DNA of 64,000 bases from Ascarosepion bandense (taxonomy: Eukaryota; Mollusca; Cephalopoda; Sepiida; Sepiidae). This document shows, one piece after another, positions 1 to 10,577 of the stretch. The notes under the pieces were generated by a model, which saw nothing but the letters and a program-made list of their open reading frames with translations, had not been told where the DNA came from and did no database searches. The stretch lies in contig JBBBDQ010001944.1 of assembly GCA_037127315.1 (NCBI GenBank), positions 1,145,001 through 1,209,000 on the forward strand, read 5' to 3'. The number at the start of each line of letters is the position of its first letter. The stretch's first letter is position 1. Position numbers and translations under genes: made by a program.

Positions 1-515
1 CGTTATTTTCAGTCTGTTATTAAATTGCAAAAAAAAATTTTAAAAGAAAGTTTTATATTATTTTAATTCTTATTTTTCATAAAACATCTTCAAACGTAAG
101 CCTACATAGCTAAACTAACTAAAATTCTATAAAATACTGGATAATTGCTGAAAACTGTGTTAAATATTTAATTTTAACATAGTTAAAAATAAAAAATGAA
201 AGATGCTAAAGAAGCTGCGAAATCTTTATCAAGCTATCTTATCATACTTCTTGGACTTGACAGTTCAGGTTTTCATTTTTAACTTTTCGAGGATACTGGC
301 TGACGTAATTTAATATAACCTTTCAGTTAACTTGATCGAGCGTCTTGTGATGTGAAAAACAATCTAGTAACTAACAACATTTTGTTTTTGCTTATAGTTA
401 CATTGTGAAGAATAAAACAATCAGGTGACGAAACGCGTCGGCTAAAACTAAGTACATGTTTCCTCTTGTTACTTTTTTATTCATATTGTCATTTCTACTG
501 ATTAATTCTGAGAAT

Positions 516-519
516 ATTT

Positions 520-552
<33 letters not shown>

Positions 553-558
553 CACACA

Positions 559-607
<49 letters not shown>

Positions 608-608
608 C
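516..608. repeat. (CA)n microsatellite
   Basis: About 90 bp of CA dinucleotides with a few interruptions. Histidine/threonine-rich or cysteine/valine-rich open frames across it are artefacts of the repeat. It directly abuts a Penelope-like coding remnant on its right. Confidence 0.95.
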
Positions 609-812
609 TGGAAATTAAAAGAAAATATCTTAAATCCACAGATAAAATGGAAGCTCATAGGCAAGACTAGGACCCCAAATAGCGTAAGAGACAGATGTAA
701 TCTATGTTTGACAGAAAAAATAAAATTTTGAAATTTCAATACCAGAATATACTCCTAAATAAAGGCAGGGCGATCATTAGTATGTGTCGTCATAGAAATA
801 AGTATAAATTGT
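609..812 (+). pseudogene. Penelope-like element fragment, region after the GIY-YIG endonuclease
   Basis: The frame reads WKLK, then IKWKLIGKTRTP, then CNLCLTEK. After a -1 shift it continues with ILLNKGRAIISMCRHRNK. The order W-x-LK, aromatic/basic block, CxxCLTEK, CRHRNK resembles what I know of the stretch following the GIY-YIG endonuclease in Penelope-like retroelements, seen more completely on the minus strand near 31 kb. No start codon or upstream domain remains because the piece is cut by the CA microsatellite. It is a decayed fragment. Confidence 0.6.
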
Positions 813-1067
813 AATAATTATTGTATTCTTCCAATTAGTCACAATATGGCTTTTATTTTTAATTTGGCTAAGCAGTTACTTCCCCTCTACCTACCACTTC
901 TAACTCAAGGTCAAGCCACATAATTCCCACTCCCAAAGAAGAAATTCCGCTAGCTTAAGCCTATGAAAATCCACCCCTTGGACTTGTAATCTTTCCTCAT
1001 TCTTTGTTTATATGGCAATGTCTCAAAATGACATGTTGAAAATGACTAGTTTTATCCGAATTTACAG

Positions 1068-1068
<1 letters not shown>

Positions 1069-1127
<59 letters not shown>
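1069..1127. repeat. (AT)n microsatellite
   Basis: An uninterrupted AT dinucleotide tract of about 58 bp. Confidence 0.95.
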
Positions 1128-1130
<3 letters not shown>

Positions 1131-1445
1131 CTATAGCAATTACACTACCAATAGTAACAGAACTAACTCTGCCAAAACTACTATTAATTAAGCTAAAAGT
1201 TAAATTGTCTTGAACAACCCACCGAGAACGAACTCAGAGGGAAAAGCAGGGGAAGTAAAAAAAGAAACAAACGAAGTACATGAACAAAAAGTCAAGCACT
1301 CGTAAGAAAGAAAAAAAAACCCAGACGAAAACCCTAACACTAAAGCACTCAATACGAAAGTAGAGTTCCAATTGGAGCCAATTTACTCTGACGAGTCGCA
1401 GGGTGAAAACTAGGTAGGTTTGTTGGCTCTTGCTTAGATTTTCTG

Positions 1446-1448
<3 letters not shown>

Positions 1449-1509
<61 letters not shown>

Positions 1510-1510
1510 T
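1449..1510. repeat. Compound (AT)n(AG)n microsatellite
   Basis: About 34 bp of AT repeats passes directly into about 27 bp of AG repeats, a compound dinucleotide tract. Confidence 0.95.
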
Positions 1511-1625
1511 GGGAGAGGGAGAATAAAATGTGTGAGAAGCCGTGAACGTTTTCTTTAAAGTGTATATTTATTGTTGTTGTTATTATACATGTTATGATAC
1601 ATTAAGTGTCCATAATGATATTTGT

Positions 1626-1669
1626 GACGCTACACGTGTTTCGAGTCTAAAATTGATTCTCTTCAGGCG
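1626..1669 (-). ncRNA. Hammerhead-ribozyme-like motif
   Basis: On the minus strand: CTGAAGA (1660-1666), a weak stem II (GAG..UC/GA..CUC), GAAA (1639-1642), then C-ACGT-G-T-A, which can form a 2-bp helix III ending in the trinucleotide GTA. The bases after the presumed cleavage point (GCG) pair with CGC just before CTGAAGA, giving a 3-bp helix I. Minimal hammerheads with tiny helix III are reported from Penelope-like elements. The same pattern (CGC-CTGAAGA ... GTA-GC) recurs at 52.8 kb. Activity is not implied. Confidence 0.4.
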
Positions 1670-1780
1670 AATAAATTTGTGGCTTTACTTATCGAGTTCC
1701 TTTTGGTTCTGATATCCAACTTATTGTTTTATAAATAAGTAAGTAGAAAAAATAAGAAAATAAATAAATAACATCAGTAA

Positions 1781-1784
<4 letters not shown>

Positions 1785-1831
<47 letters not shown>
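1785..1831. repeat. (AT)n microsatellite
   Basis: About 46 bp of AT dinucleotides. Confidence 0.95.
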
Positions 1832-1833
<2 letters not shown>

Positions 1834-2030
1834 TCAGGCATCATTTCTCACTGAATATCATTTTTATTGGGCATACGAGTTTGATTAAGTAACCCTATAA
1901 TTTAGACAGCGAAATTTACCCTGTCGTCTTAAAGTTCTGAAATCTTTTTGAAGATGTTTTTCTCAACAGAAACAGAGACCGAAAATTGCCTTAATAGAAA
2001 CAAACTTCTTAGCACCTGAAGAAGGCTGGA

Positions 2031-2255
2031 GCGGCAATAGACACCTCCTAACACACTAATTCGCATCCCTTTTCTCAAACACTATTACCATCTACCCAAC
2101 CTCCATCGTCGGTATACTCATCCATCAATCACTCTCCTCCCAACATTTCCTATAACTAACCACACTTTCTCATCACCTTCCGCTATGTAACTCCCTGCGC
2201 AATAGTGACAGTGGAATGCCTTGCTTGGGGTGAAATGATTAAAAAAAATTATATT
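2031..2255 (+). mobile_element. LINE 3' tail (Jockey/CR1-like family, 'LINE-A')
   Basis: This is the 5'-truncated end of the most frequent LINE here. It begins at the codons for the last residues of the reverse-transcriptase protein (NRHLLTH), runs through the C-rich 3' UTR (CTACCCAACC...) and ends in the family signature TGCCTTGCTTGGGGTGAAATGATT plus an A-rich tail, here given in two halves: TGCCTTGCTTGG and GGTGAAATGATT. The same end occurs at least eleven more times in the window. It is preceded by CACCTGAAGAAGGCTGGAGCG, a motif also seen inverted near 3.54 kb. Confidence 0.85.
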
Positions 2256-2365
2256 TTCATTCATAATTATTCATTTGGCAATAAATACTAAAATATTATG
2301 AAATACATCATTTCTTTTAAAAAAAATTGGGGTGGCCTAATAACTATGGCCGGTAGTGTATATAT

Positions 2366-2367
<2 letters not shown>

Positions 2368-2430
<63 letters not shown>
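2368..2430. repeat. (GT)n microsatellite
   Basis: About 60 bp of GT dinucleotides. Confidence 0.95.
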
Positions 2431-2432
<2 letters not shown>

Positions 2433-3667
2433 AGAAAAACCTTGAATTTATGGTTGGTGTAAGGAACACCTGTATTCAAATAGTCTCAGTTCTTTCTTCT
2501 TTACCTCTTTCTTTTACCGTTCTTTCATATCTGATATAATTATAGACATCTTTCGGTTTTGCTACGCATTCTTCAGTCTATTTCATTGTTTCTAGATTGT
2601 TCCAAAAACGGTGCAATTCCATTAACGTCGACAACAATTGTTCTGAAGCATATTTTCGTTCAGGTCCTCTTCTGCGATTCTGACACGCAAACTTATTTTA
2701 TTTTTTACTATGAATCATCACTTTTGCTGTCCTTCAAATCTGATTTCGATATTTGCTTTTTATCCTTCATATTTGAAACATGAACGAAGCGTCTATCGTA
2801 AACGATGCTTGTGTCAGTTTCTTTTTCCGTTAGTTTTTGTCAAAAAACTGTCTTATATCAGACTGTGTTAAAAGAAGAGTAATTTCAATCGTTGTAATCT
2901 TTGGATGCTTTTTTTTTCTTTTTATAACGTGAACATCTTTCGTTCATTTCAGTTTCTTCGATTTTTGACGTCAAAAATGTCGCTTGTATTTATTTGATTT
3001 TTGTTTATTTACTTCTTTTGATGCTAAAGCCGGGCAAATAACGTTATCAAAAACTATGCGCCTTCTTTCGTCCGTTTCCTGGTTTTCAATTTAAGATGAT
3101 TTCATTTTTATTCTTATTTTTAATCTTGGCATTTTCGACATGATTTTCCTTCTTTTCTTCGTTATACACCAAATATCATCCAATTCCGCTGTCAATGTTT
3201 TACAAATACACTTTCGAAATCGTTTTCAAAACACAAATACAACCCTGTTTTCGAGAATGGTTACCAACAATAAGTGAAATACTACATGTTATATTTTAAA
3301 TCGTGCAATAAAATTATTTTTAAAATATCAATATGGTGGTACGTTGAAACCAAATAAATGCTTTAATATGAAGAAATTTACACAAACTTCGAAACTTGTT
3401 TTATTGTCTCTAATTTTTAGTATTGGCTATTTTTAGCAAATACGATATAACAGTATTTACATTATTCGGATTAAAATCCTCATCTTTGTTGCCATTTGTA
3501 CGATTCTACGATGTAAGAAGGCCGTTGTACGCTCCGGCCTTCTTCAGGTGCTAGGAATTTAGGACCGAACACGTCATTACAATCACTGGGGTATATGAAC
3601 TTCATTCCTTGCGTAGGAGTGCTTCTTTTGGTAGTCATAAGTTATTTCTCTCTAACTCTGTAAGTTA
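2431..3667. other. Unassigned AT-rich sequence
   Basis: No recognisable gene or transposon domain; open frames here are short and look random. One short hairpin (AAGGCC/GGCCTT, near 3517-3541) sits beside TCTTCAGGTGCTAG, the inverse of the motif before the LINE tail at 2031. It is probably a dispersed-repeat edge. Confidence 0.5.
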
Positions 3668-3765
3668 CTTGTTCACCACTGCTGTAGCCTGGTATTGAAC
3701 TCACAACTCTTTGCGTCAAGTCACAGAAACTAACCACCGGATATATCCACTAGGCCATGTGTTTC
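3668..3765 (-). mobile_element. tRNA-derived SINE head (minus strand)
   Basis: On the minus strand the sequence contains TGGCCTAGTGG, a perfect fit to the Pol III A box (TRGCNNAGYGG). About 50 bp later comes GAGTTCAATACC, close to the B box. The spacing and order match a tRNA-like SINE head. No intact cloverleaf is evident, so this is not a functional tRNA. Confidence 0.55.
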
Positions 3766-4239
3766 TAAGGAATCTGAAAAGAAGTTTTCTTCTCTATACG
3801 ACCTAGAAGCTTCAATTGCTAACATTAATTGCCGCGTAATTACCAATATTTAACCATTAATAATTTTATATCAATGTGTTAAGCATGACTTAACTATTTA
3901 GCGTAACTCCAAGTTGTATGTGCACCTCATATACTTCAGTATTAGCAGCTGTGAGTACAAGATAATATGACAGAGACGTTCGTAATTCAAAGTTAACCGT
4001 ATATTTGACTGATTATCACTCAAGACTAACGAATTATCCTCGTATGTTTTTCTATTTAACCAGTCTTGGTGAGTGAGAAGTTGCGGATTTATGTCTTGTA
4101 TTTGTGTATTCCTGCAAACGTTAATGCAAAATTAACCTAATTTGAAATATGAATGCAATAAATCTTAAAGTGAATGTGTAAACTTTTAAATTTTAACTCA
4201 GATCGTTGATTTTACTTCCCGACGCCGATATCCGATTTT

Positions 4240-5030
4240 TATTGGATGTCTGAACCTGATCAGCAAAGCAATTAAGAGAGAAATAAAAGCCTTGTCAGGA
4301 TTCGTCATTAGTGGCCACAATCTCAAAATTATAAGAAACGCAGATGGCACGGTGCTGACAGCAGACACGGAGAGAAAAATGCAGGACATTCTACAGAAGA
4401 AGAAAGAAAGTGAAAAGAAAGGACTGAGCATAAACCTCAAGGAAACTGAATGTATTGTCATCAGCAAAAAGAGGATCCCAATTTGCCACCTACAATTTGG
4501 AGAAAAGTAAAAAAAAATCAAATATCTGGGAACTGTTTTGACAGGAGATGGGTAGTGTGACATGGAGATCCAAAGACGCATTTCAGAAGCTAACAAAGAC
4601 AGAAAAATCTCATTAGAAATAAAGAAAAGAGTGCAGGTTGGCTATGTGATATCTGTCCTTCTGTATGGAAGTGAATGCTGGACGATCTCATCAAGGATAA
4701 AGGATAGGCTCAAAACAGCAGAAATGTAGTTTTACAGAGGGATGATAAGGATATCATGGATAGAGCAACGAGGATAAAACTCATACTTAATACCAGGAAG
4801 AGACAAATGGGTTTCATGGAACACGTAATAAGGAGGGCATGAAGAATTTAATACTCACACTCGGATAAAAGGAAGGAGAGACAAGGGGAAGCAGCTCGAT
4901 ACGTTGATGAAATAGATGGCGGAGCTTAGAAGAGTTACCAAGAGAAAAAAGTGAAAACTACAAGAAACAAAGGCCAGTGGAAATTCATTATCACCTACGT
5001 CGCGAGAAGACACAACCCATGAAGAAGAAA
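4240..5030 (+). pseudogene. LINE reverse-transcriptase pseudogene, RTE-like endonuclease/RT family, copy 1
   Basis: The longest open piece (4292-4510) covers the palm and thumb: AIKREIKAL, GHNLKII, a catalytic box altered to NADG where copy 3 (8.5 kb) has YADD, and ISKKRIPICHLQFGEK. Downstream, in broken frames, come KKRVQVGYVISVLLYGSECW and a C-terminus related to FLGHVMR and DRGRQ motifs. The 5' half (endonuclease and fingers) is absent. It is one of four copies of the family in the window, and the altered catalytic residues show that it is dead. Clade assignment (RTE-like) is from memory of similar endonuclease-reverse-transcriptase proteins and is uncertain. Confidence 0.8.
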
Positions 5031-5149
5031 TACATGGCAAATACGAGTTGTTTTAACTAAATCAGAAAAAACAATTTAAATCGAAACATAATGAATATCG
5101 ATGCTAAACATCAATTTTTTGGAAAAATAGAAATGTGACACAAAGGTTA

Positions 5150-5890
5150 TAATAAACAAAAGAAAATCGACTCAATTAAGCCACCCTCGACCCGATTACG
5201 GAATCTGACAAGTATTGCCTTTAAGTTGTCCGTAGAAAGAGCTTTAAGCACCTCGTTAATCTTGTTGATTACCCGGGTTTCAGTCTTAGAGGCAGTGGAG
5301 TTGATGAGCTTTCTAACGGCACCGAACACATGATAATCCATAGGAGTAAAATTAAGGGAGTTAAGGGGTCAGATGTTGGGGCTGGTGAAGTTTTAAAAAT
5401 GATCTGTTAAAAATTCTTGACTCTTTCTTGAGTAGTGACAGAGTGCTGAAGTTTGCTGCCATATATAAGGTCTTTCAGTAACTACTGTCTTCAACAAATG
5501 CATGACTACGGTGTTCATCAACTTCACATAGCCATCTGAATTGAACCTGAAACCTTTTTCATAAATGTAAAGTGACATGACGTCACCCTCATTGGAGATA
5601 CACCAAAAACATCATATTTGCGGAAACTTGGTCTTCATGACTAAAGAAACATTATATGGATTGCAGGCAAAGCATACGTTGTTCCGGGTGTTGCGCAGCC
5701 GGTTCTGAATAGGATTATTTTCATCAAAGCAAATTGTCCCTAGTTCAACAGGAAGTTTCACCTTGTTCAGGAGTTTTTAGTCTTTGTTTTGGAGAACAGA
5801 CTCCCAAAGGTAAGCTTTACCTATCACTACGCTCTTAAACCGCTCAACTCTAGGATCGACCGCTATCGGTCCTACATTGCTCATAATCTG
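5150..5890 (-). pseudogene. Mariner-like (IS630/Tc1-mariner superfamily) transposase pseudogene
   Basis: Minus-strand fragments in order: CFDENN (the FSDEK-type block with the first catalytic Asp), MKTKFPQI then a stop, CISNEGDVMSLYIYEKGF, PYIWQQTSALCHYSRKSQE (the WQQDSAPCH-type block; the Asp is lost), then TPMDYHVFGAV (third catalytic block) and LKAILVRFRNRVEG near the C-terminus. This is the order of a DDE transposase of the mariner superfamily. At least two stops and frame changes interrupt it, and the N-terminal DNA-binding part was not found. A second relic of the same kind lies at 44.8-45.2 kb. Confidence 0.75.
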
Positions 5891-6069
5891 CAATTTTTAC
5901 TTCTCTACAACAACCTTATTAAGTAACCTCCACCTTGAGTGGGTCTTTGGCCTTGTACCATAAATGATGTTAATTTTGAAGTATTTGAATTTGATTTGAT
6001 ATTCACAGATTCTCTTTGCTTATGTTCACTGAATTTAAACGATGTTTTTAAAACATTGATTTCAAGCCA

Positions 6070-6276
6070 CGCGATTAAACTCGTTGATTAAAATGTACCA
6101 GAAAATGCCAGGCACAAGATAACTCGTAGTCGGCGTAATAAATAAAAACTGCCTATCACGAGTTATCCTAGGATACGAGTTAACTCGTGATAGGCAGTTT
6201 TTATTTATTACGCCGACTACGAGTTATCTTGTGCCTGGCATTTTCTGGTACATTTTAATCAACGAGTTTAATCGCG
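6070..6276. repeat. Perfect palindromic foldback repeat, 96-bp arms
   Basis: Bases 6070-6165 and 6181-6276 are exact reverse complements over 96 bp with a 15-bp loop (6166-6180, centred on CCTAGG). The motif AACTCGTRRTYGGC/CTATCACGAGTTA also repeats within each arm. No open frame and no clear target-site duplication. It could be a recent foldback miniature element or a replication-induced inverted duplication. Confidence 0.95.
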
Positions 6277-6717
6277 GGGATGCTTTACGTGTGAAAACTT
6301 ATGACTTCAGTCGAAGCCATAAATCAACTCATATTTTTTTATTGCCTAAGTTGGCTAAGATGGACTTCGTAATTCACCTCTGGCAGTCAATGCAGTAAAT
6401 GAATTTTCCAACTCAAAAATATACACCGGACTTTTGAGTAGATATTCTCGAGGTGATTCTGAAAAGTTCTCAACCTAACTAAAAAATGATTCTGTAGAGG
6501 GTCGCACTATACACAGGTAGTTTTCTCCCCTGGAACTAATCTACTATAAAAAGTGAGCGTCGAACATCACATATGTGCAGTGGTCAAATTGCTTTGAATA
6601 AAACTTCATTACATGCTTAAAAGTCCATCTATTTACTTTAGATTTTTCTACTTCATACGAATTTTGATATTTGGTCACTGTAAAGTGGCTTCGGCTCAGA
6701 TTTTTGAGAACACTCAG

Positions 6718-7475
6718 GTGTGCTTTTAACAGACACAGAAAGGAAACTACAATACCACCTACAGAAGATAGCTGAAGAGAGTGACAAAAAAGTACTGCAA
6801 ACAAACTGAAGGAAAAACCGAATGCAGGGTTATCAGCAAAACGAGCAAACCAAAATGCCAAATACTAAAATCAAGAAGCTAGAAAAATTTAAATATCTGG
6901 GCCATTTTCTAACAGAAGACGAAAAGTGCGGCACAAAGATCCGAAGGCAAATTTGTATGGCGAATGACGCGTTCCAGAAGCTAAGTAAAGTATTAAAACA
7001 CAAGAACATTTCACTAGAAACAAAGAATAAAGTACTGGATTGTTATGTGATGTCAGTTCTTCAATATGGCAGTGAATGTTTGACAATATCATCAAAGATG
7101 AAGGACATACATTAAGCAGCTGAAATGTGGTTCTACAGAAGGATGTTGCGGATATCACAGACCGAGCGTTTGAGCAATGATGAGATGCGTAAAAGAATGG
7201 AAACAAAAAGGAAATTAATATTGAACATCAGGCAGAGACAACTGAAGTTCGTGAGACATGCAATGAGGAAGAAGGGCTTGGAAAACTTGATACGAACAGG
7301 CCAGATAGAGGGAAAAAAAGAGACAGGGGAAAGCAGCGGATAACATATTTGAAGGGCTTGAGCAGGTGGATGACAGAACAGGTGGTGTGACAGAAGAAAG
7401 CGTGCTAAGAACCACCAGAGATAGAGAGACGTGGAAGGACATGATCGCCTACGTCCTGAAAGAAGAAGACAGGTG
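6718..7475 (+). pseudogene. RTE-like LINE reverse-transcriptase pseudogene, copy 2
   Basis: The open frame 6822-7115 reads EKFKYLGHFLTEDEKCGT, IRRQICMANDAFQKLSKVL and SLETKNKVLDCYVMSVLQYG. After a stop, 7125-7343 continues with MWFYRRMLRIS, RQRQLKFVRHAMRKKGLEN and IEGKKETGES. This is the thumb and C-terminal region of the same family as copies 1 and 3. The sequence ends near the codons for MIAYVLK. The RT catalytic core is missing. Short direct repeats (GTCGCACTATACAC at about 6500 and 7728) lie on either side. Confidence 0.85.
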
Positions 7476-7813
7476 CTATAATATTAATACTGTCTAAATT
7501 CGCTGTATGACAATAAATATTCAGAATTCATTGAGGGCACAGTTAGGCTTTACTCTCACTTGCAATATACTTCTTCAAATTCACTGTTATCGCTTTTTGT
7601 AGGACTAATGGAGTATCCTTTTTCACCTTTTGTTCAAGGAAGTGTATAAAGTCTAGATCTTGATGACTGTATTCACTTGGGTATAGTGCAAGTTTTTATT
7701 ATCTGTTTTCTACTAGAAAATGAAGAGTCGCACTATACACGGGTCATGTTTGAAGAGCTTAAAATTATGCATTTCGTGTAACCTTTTGCATTATATATAT
7801 GTAAACTACGTGG

Positions 7814-8091
7814 GTGGTGTGCGTTGTGGTGCAGTGGATAGTTCGAATTCCAGCTGAATTCCTTGCATTCACTTACGCGAAAATACCCTTGGGAAAGGTA
7901 TTAATCCGTCTCTTCCCTCCAGTTATGGATTAATTAACAGGACAGATTGGGTTCTATAGCCTTGGCTGGCAACCAGTCTACCGTAGAAAGCAATGGCAAC
8001 CTACTGCGGGATAATCTTCTTCCCAGTCAGTCGTGTCACTGTCGAGACAGGATCGCCCAAGCGTGTATCACGTATGGCACTTAACTGACTA
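7814..8091 (+). mobile_element. tRNA-derived SINE, copy A, with target-site duplication
   Basis: The A-box-like GTGGTGCAGTGGATA is followed directly by the B-box-like GTTCGAATTCC; about 35 bp between them is deleted compared with copy E at 25.4 kb. The body contains the family's conserved centre (GGCTGGCAACCAGTCTACC) and ends at TTAACTGACTAA. An 11-bp target-site duplication, AAACTACGTGG, lies at 7803-7813 and 8092-8102. Octopus tRNA-derived SINE families are described in the literature; which of them this is cannot be settled by eye. Confidence 0.9.
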
Positions 8092-8102
8092 AAACTACGT
8101 GG

Positions 8103-9340
8103 TGACTAACAGTTTAATGAGCCACATGACAAACCTCATCATCCAGATTCTGATGAACGGAGCATAATCGGCCCAGAGATAAGACAGGGATAATGTGGCT
8201 TACTTAAAGATACCAGAACGAGGAATGCGATATTCATACTCAGAATGCTATCTGAACGAGCAATACAAATGCAGAAGGACCTTTATCTGTGCTTTATAGA
8301 CTACGCAAAAGCGTTTGACAAAGTACGACACAGGGACTTGATAGAGATACTCGACGACCTCGACATTTTTGGAAAAGACGTTAAGATAAACAAGAGTCTA
8401 TATTGGCAGCAAACCGCTTGAGTACGGATAGGGGATGAAAGGGGCGTAAGACAAAGATGTGTTTTCTCACCGGATATTTTCAACCTGTAATTATGAGAGA
8501 AATAAAAGCCTTGCCAGGATTTGTTATTGGCGGCCACAATCTCAACAATATCCATTACGCGGATGACACAGTGCTGATAGCAGACACGGAAAGGAAAATA
8601 CAGGACTTTCTACAGAAGGTAGCAAAAGAAAATGAAAAGAAAGAGTTGAGTATAAACCTCAAGAAAACTTAATCAGCAAAAAGAGGAGATCGATATGCCC
8701 ACTGCAAGTTGGAGAATCTAAAATAAAACAAAGAAAAAAAATTAAAATACCTGGGAAGTGTTTTGACAGAGGATGGAAAATGCGACATGGAGATCCAAAG
8801 ACGCACTGACATGGCCAAAGACGCATTTCACAAGCTAACCAGAGTACCAAAAGACAAGAAAATCTCATTAGAAACAAAGAAAACAGTGCTGGATTGCTAT
8901 GTGATATCTGTCCTTCTGTATGGAAGTGAATGCTAGATGATCTCATCAAGGATGAAGGAGAGGCTTGAGGCAGCAGAAATGTGGTTTTACTGAAGGATAC
9001 TGAGGATACCGTGGACAGAACACATATGCAACGATAAGGCGTTGGAAAGGATGCAAACGAGAAAAAAACTGATAATAAATATCAGAAAGAGATAAATGAG
9101 GTTCCTGGGATACGTAATGGGGAAGAATGGCCTGGAGAACCCGATACTCACAGGCCGGGTAAATGGAAGAAGAGACAGGGGAAAGTAGAGCGAGAGTACT
9201 TGTTAGTTCTGTGCAAATGGTTGACAGAGCGGGGCTTAAAAGAAATACCAAGAGAAAAATTATTGAGAGCAATAAGAGACAGAGCCAAGTTGAGATCCAT
9301 GATCGCCTATGTCCTGAAGTGACACGGCACATGAAAAAGA
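8103..9340 (+). pseudogene. RTE-like LINE reverse-transcriptase pseudogene, copy 3 (longest of its family)
   Basis: In order: LMSHMTNLIIQIL, NAIFILRMLSERAIQMQ, then motif A in LCFIDYAKAFDKVRH, GVRQRCVFSPDIFNL, and an intact catalytic YADD (8556-8567) in HYADDTVLIADTERK. Next come LSINLKKT, YLGSVLTEDGKCDMEIQRR-like thumb sequence, DCYVISVLLYGSEC, and the C-terminal RDRGK and MIAYVLK remnants. Several frameshifts and stops interrupt it, so it is not expressed as one protein, but it retains motifs A and C of the reverse transcriptase. The apurinic endonuclease domain is missing. It begins right after SINE copy A. Confidence 0.85.
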
Positions 9341-9344
9341 AGAA

Positions 9345-10195
9345 GAAACTATGTGGTAGGTTTTCATTCATAGGGTACCTTTGGCTATCCTTCATGGCAC
9401 AGGCTCCTTTAGCCTGCTTCCCGTAGCCTAGGCATGAACGAAAACAAAAGTACTGTATGTAAATCTTTTTATCAGATATTTTCCAATAAGTGATTTTTCT
9501 TCCCATTTTGGTGTAGTTTTGTACAAAAACAGAACAAAAACCATGTAACTACTATAAAATATATCTATTATGATGCCTAGTTCTAGAATAATCAATTACG
9601 GTAGGCCCACTAGTATTACTCAGAAGAGGGAATCGTATTGCAGACAAGCTATATGAAAAATCAGGTTTTCGTCTCCAAAATTCAAAAGTCGAACTATACA
9701 TATACACGATTTTATAAAAATATTTTTCATTCGATCTGATCGGACGTAAAGGTATCGCGATATTCAAATTTATTCAAAAATTGTGAGAACCTTCCTTGCA
9801 ACCAGTGAGTTACGTGGGCTGTACGTTTTTGTAATCGTTCAAGCGATTTTTTATTTTATTTGATAAAGTATTTTGTTTGGAATTTTATATCAGCAGTATG
9901 TAAGATCTGATAAAGTATTTTTTAAGACCTACAAGACTCATTTGCTTCAAGCCATTTTTAAATATTGATATGTAAAAAAAACAGTTGTACACATATGGTC
10001 GTTTTGCATTTGTAAACATGCAAGAAATGCACATGAAAATATAAATCTGACGAGGTATTTAGAAACAATATTAAAGTTTCATATCAATCTCATAGTTTGG
10101 AGGCATTTAAAGTGATGGAAAAATTATACCTAGCACTAAATTTTCCTGTTTATTTGTTTGTTTAGTGGCATATCAACACATTATGGGTCATTTGA
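9345..10195. other. Unassigned AT-rich sequence
   Basis: No gene, repeat array or transposon domain recognised. A short phrase near 9685 (AAAGTCGAACTATACA) resembles the flanks of RTE-like copy 2. Confidence 0.4.
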
Positions 10196-10199
10196 TAAC

Positions 10200-10290
10200 A
10201 AAATTTGTGGTGTAATAGTTAACAAACTTGCCTCGCTAGAACATATTACAACTGATTAGTGAGTTCGATCCTCACTAGGTACCCCATCCT
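10200..10290 (+). mobile_element. tRNA-derived SINE-like head
   Basis: TGGTGTAATAGTTAAC resembles an A box, and GTGAGTTCGATCCTCAC contains a full B box (GTTCGATCC) with an arm that can pair. The spacing, about 60 bp, is longer than in a functional tRNA. It differs from the main SINE family here. A decayed tRNA pseudogene is the alternative. Confidence 0.45.
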
Positions 10291-10577
10291 TTCGGCCTTG
10301 TAAAGCTTAGAAAATCAACATTTAATATTGAAATGTATTTTTCTTGAAATCATCAGTAAGTTCATTTACAAAAAATTATTGCTGCTATATTTCTTATTAT
10401 AAAAATGTATTATATTTCTGGGGTTTTTTTTGGTTTTTTATGAAAATGTATAGTTGGTATTTTTACTATATTTTTATGCTGTTAGTTTGCGTGTTAATCA
10501 ATAATCTACGCTTCTCAAAACCTGATCATCAGATGCCTTGCTGCCAGATGTCACACTCAGGACAGAGATTTTCCTCT

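Noticed and set aside
2559..2783. 74-codon frame with hydrophobic stretches
   Set aside because: No family recognised; AT-rich codons and no supporting context.
10200..10290. Functional tRNA gene
   Set aside because: The B box is good but the A-to-B spacing and lack of a full cloverleaf with terminator fit a SINE head or tRNA relic better.
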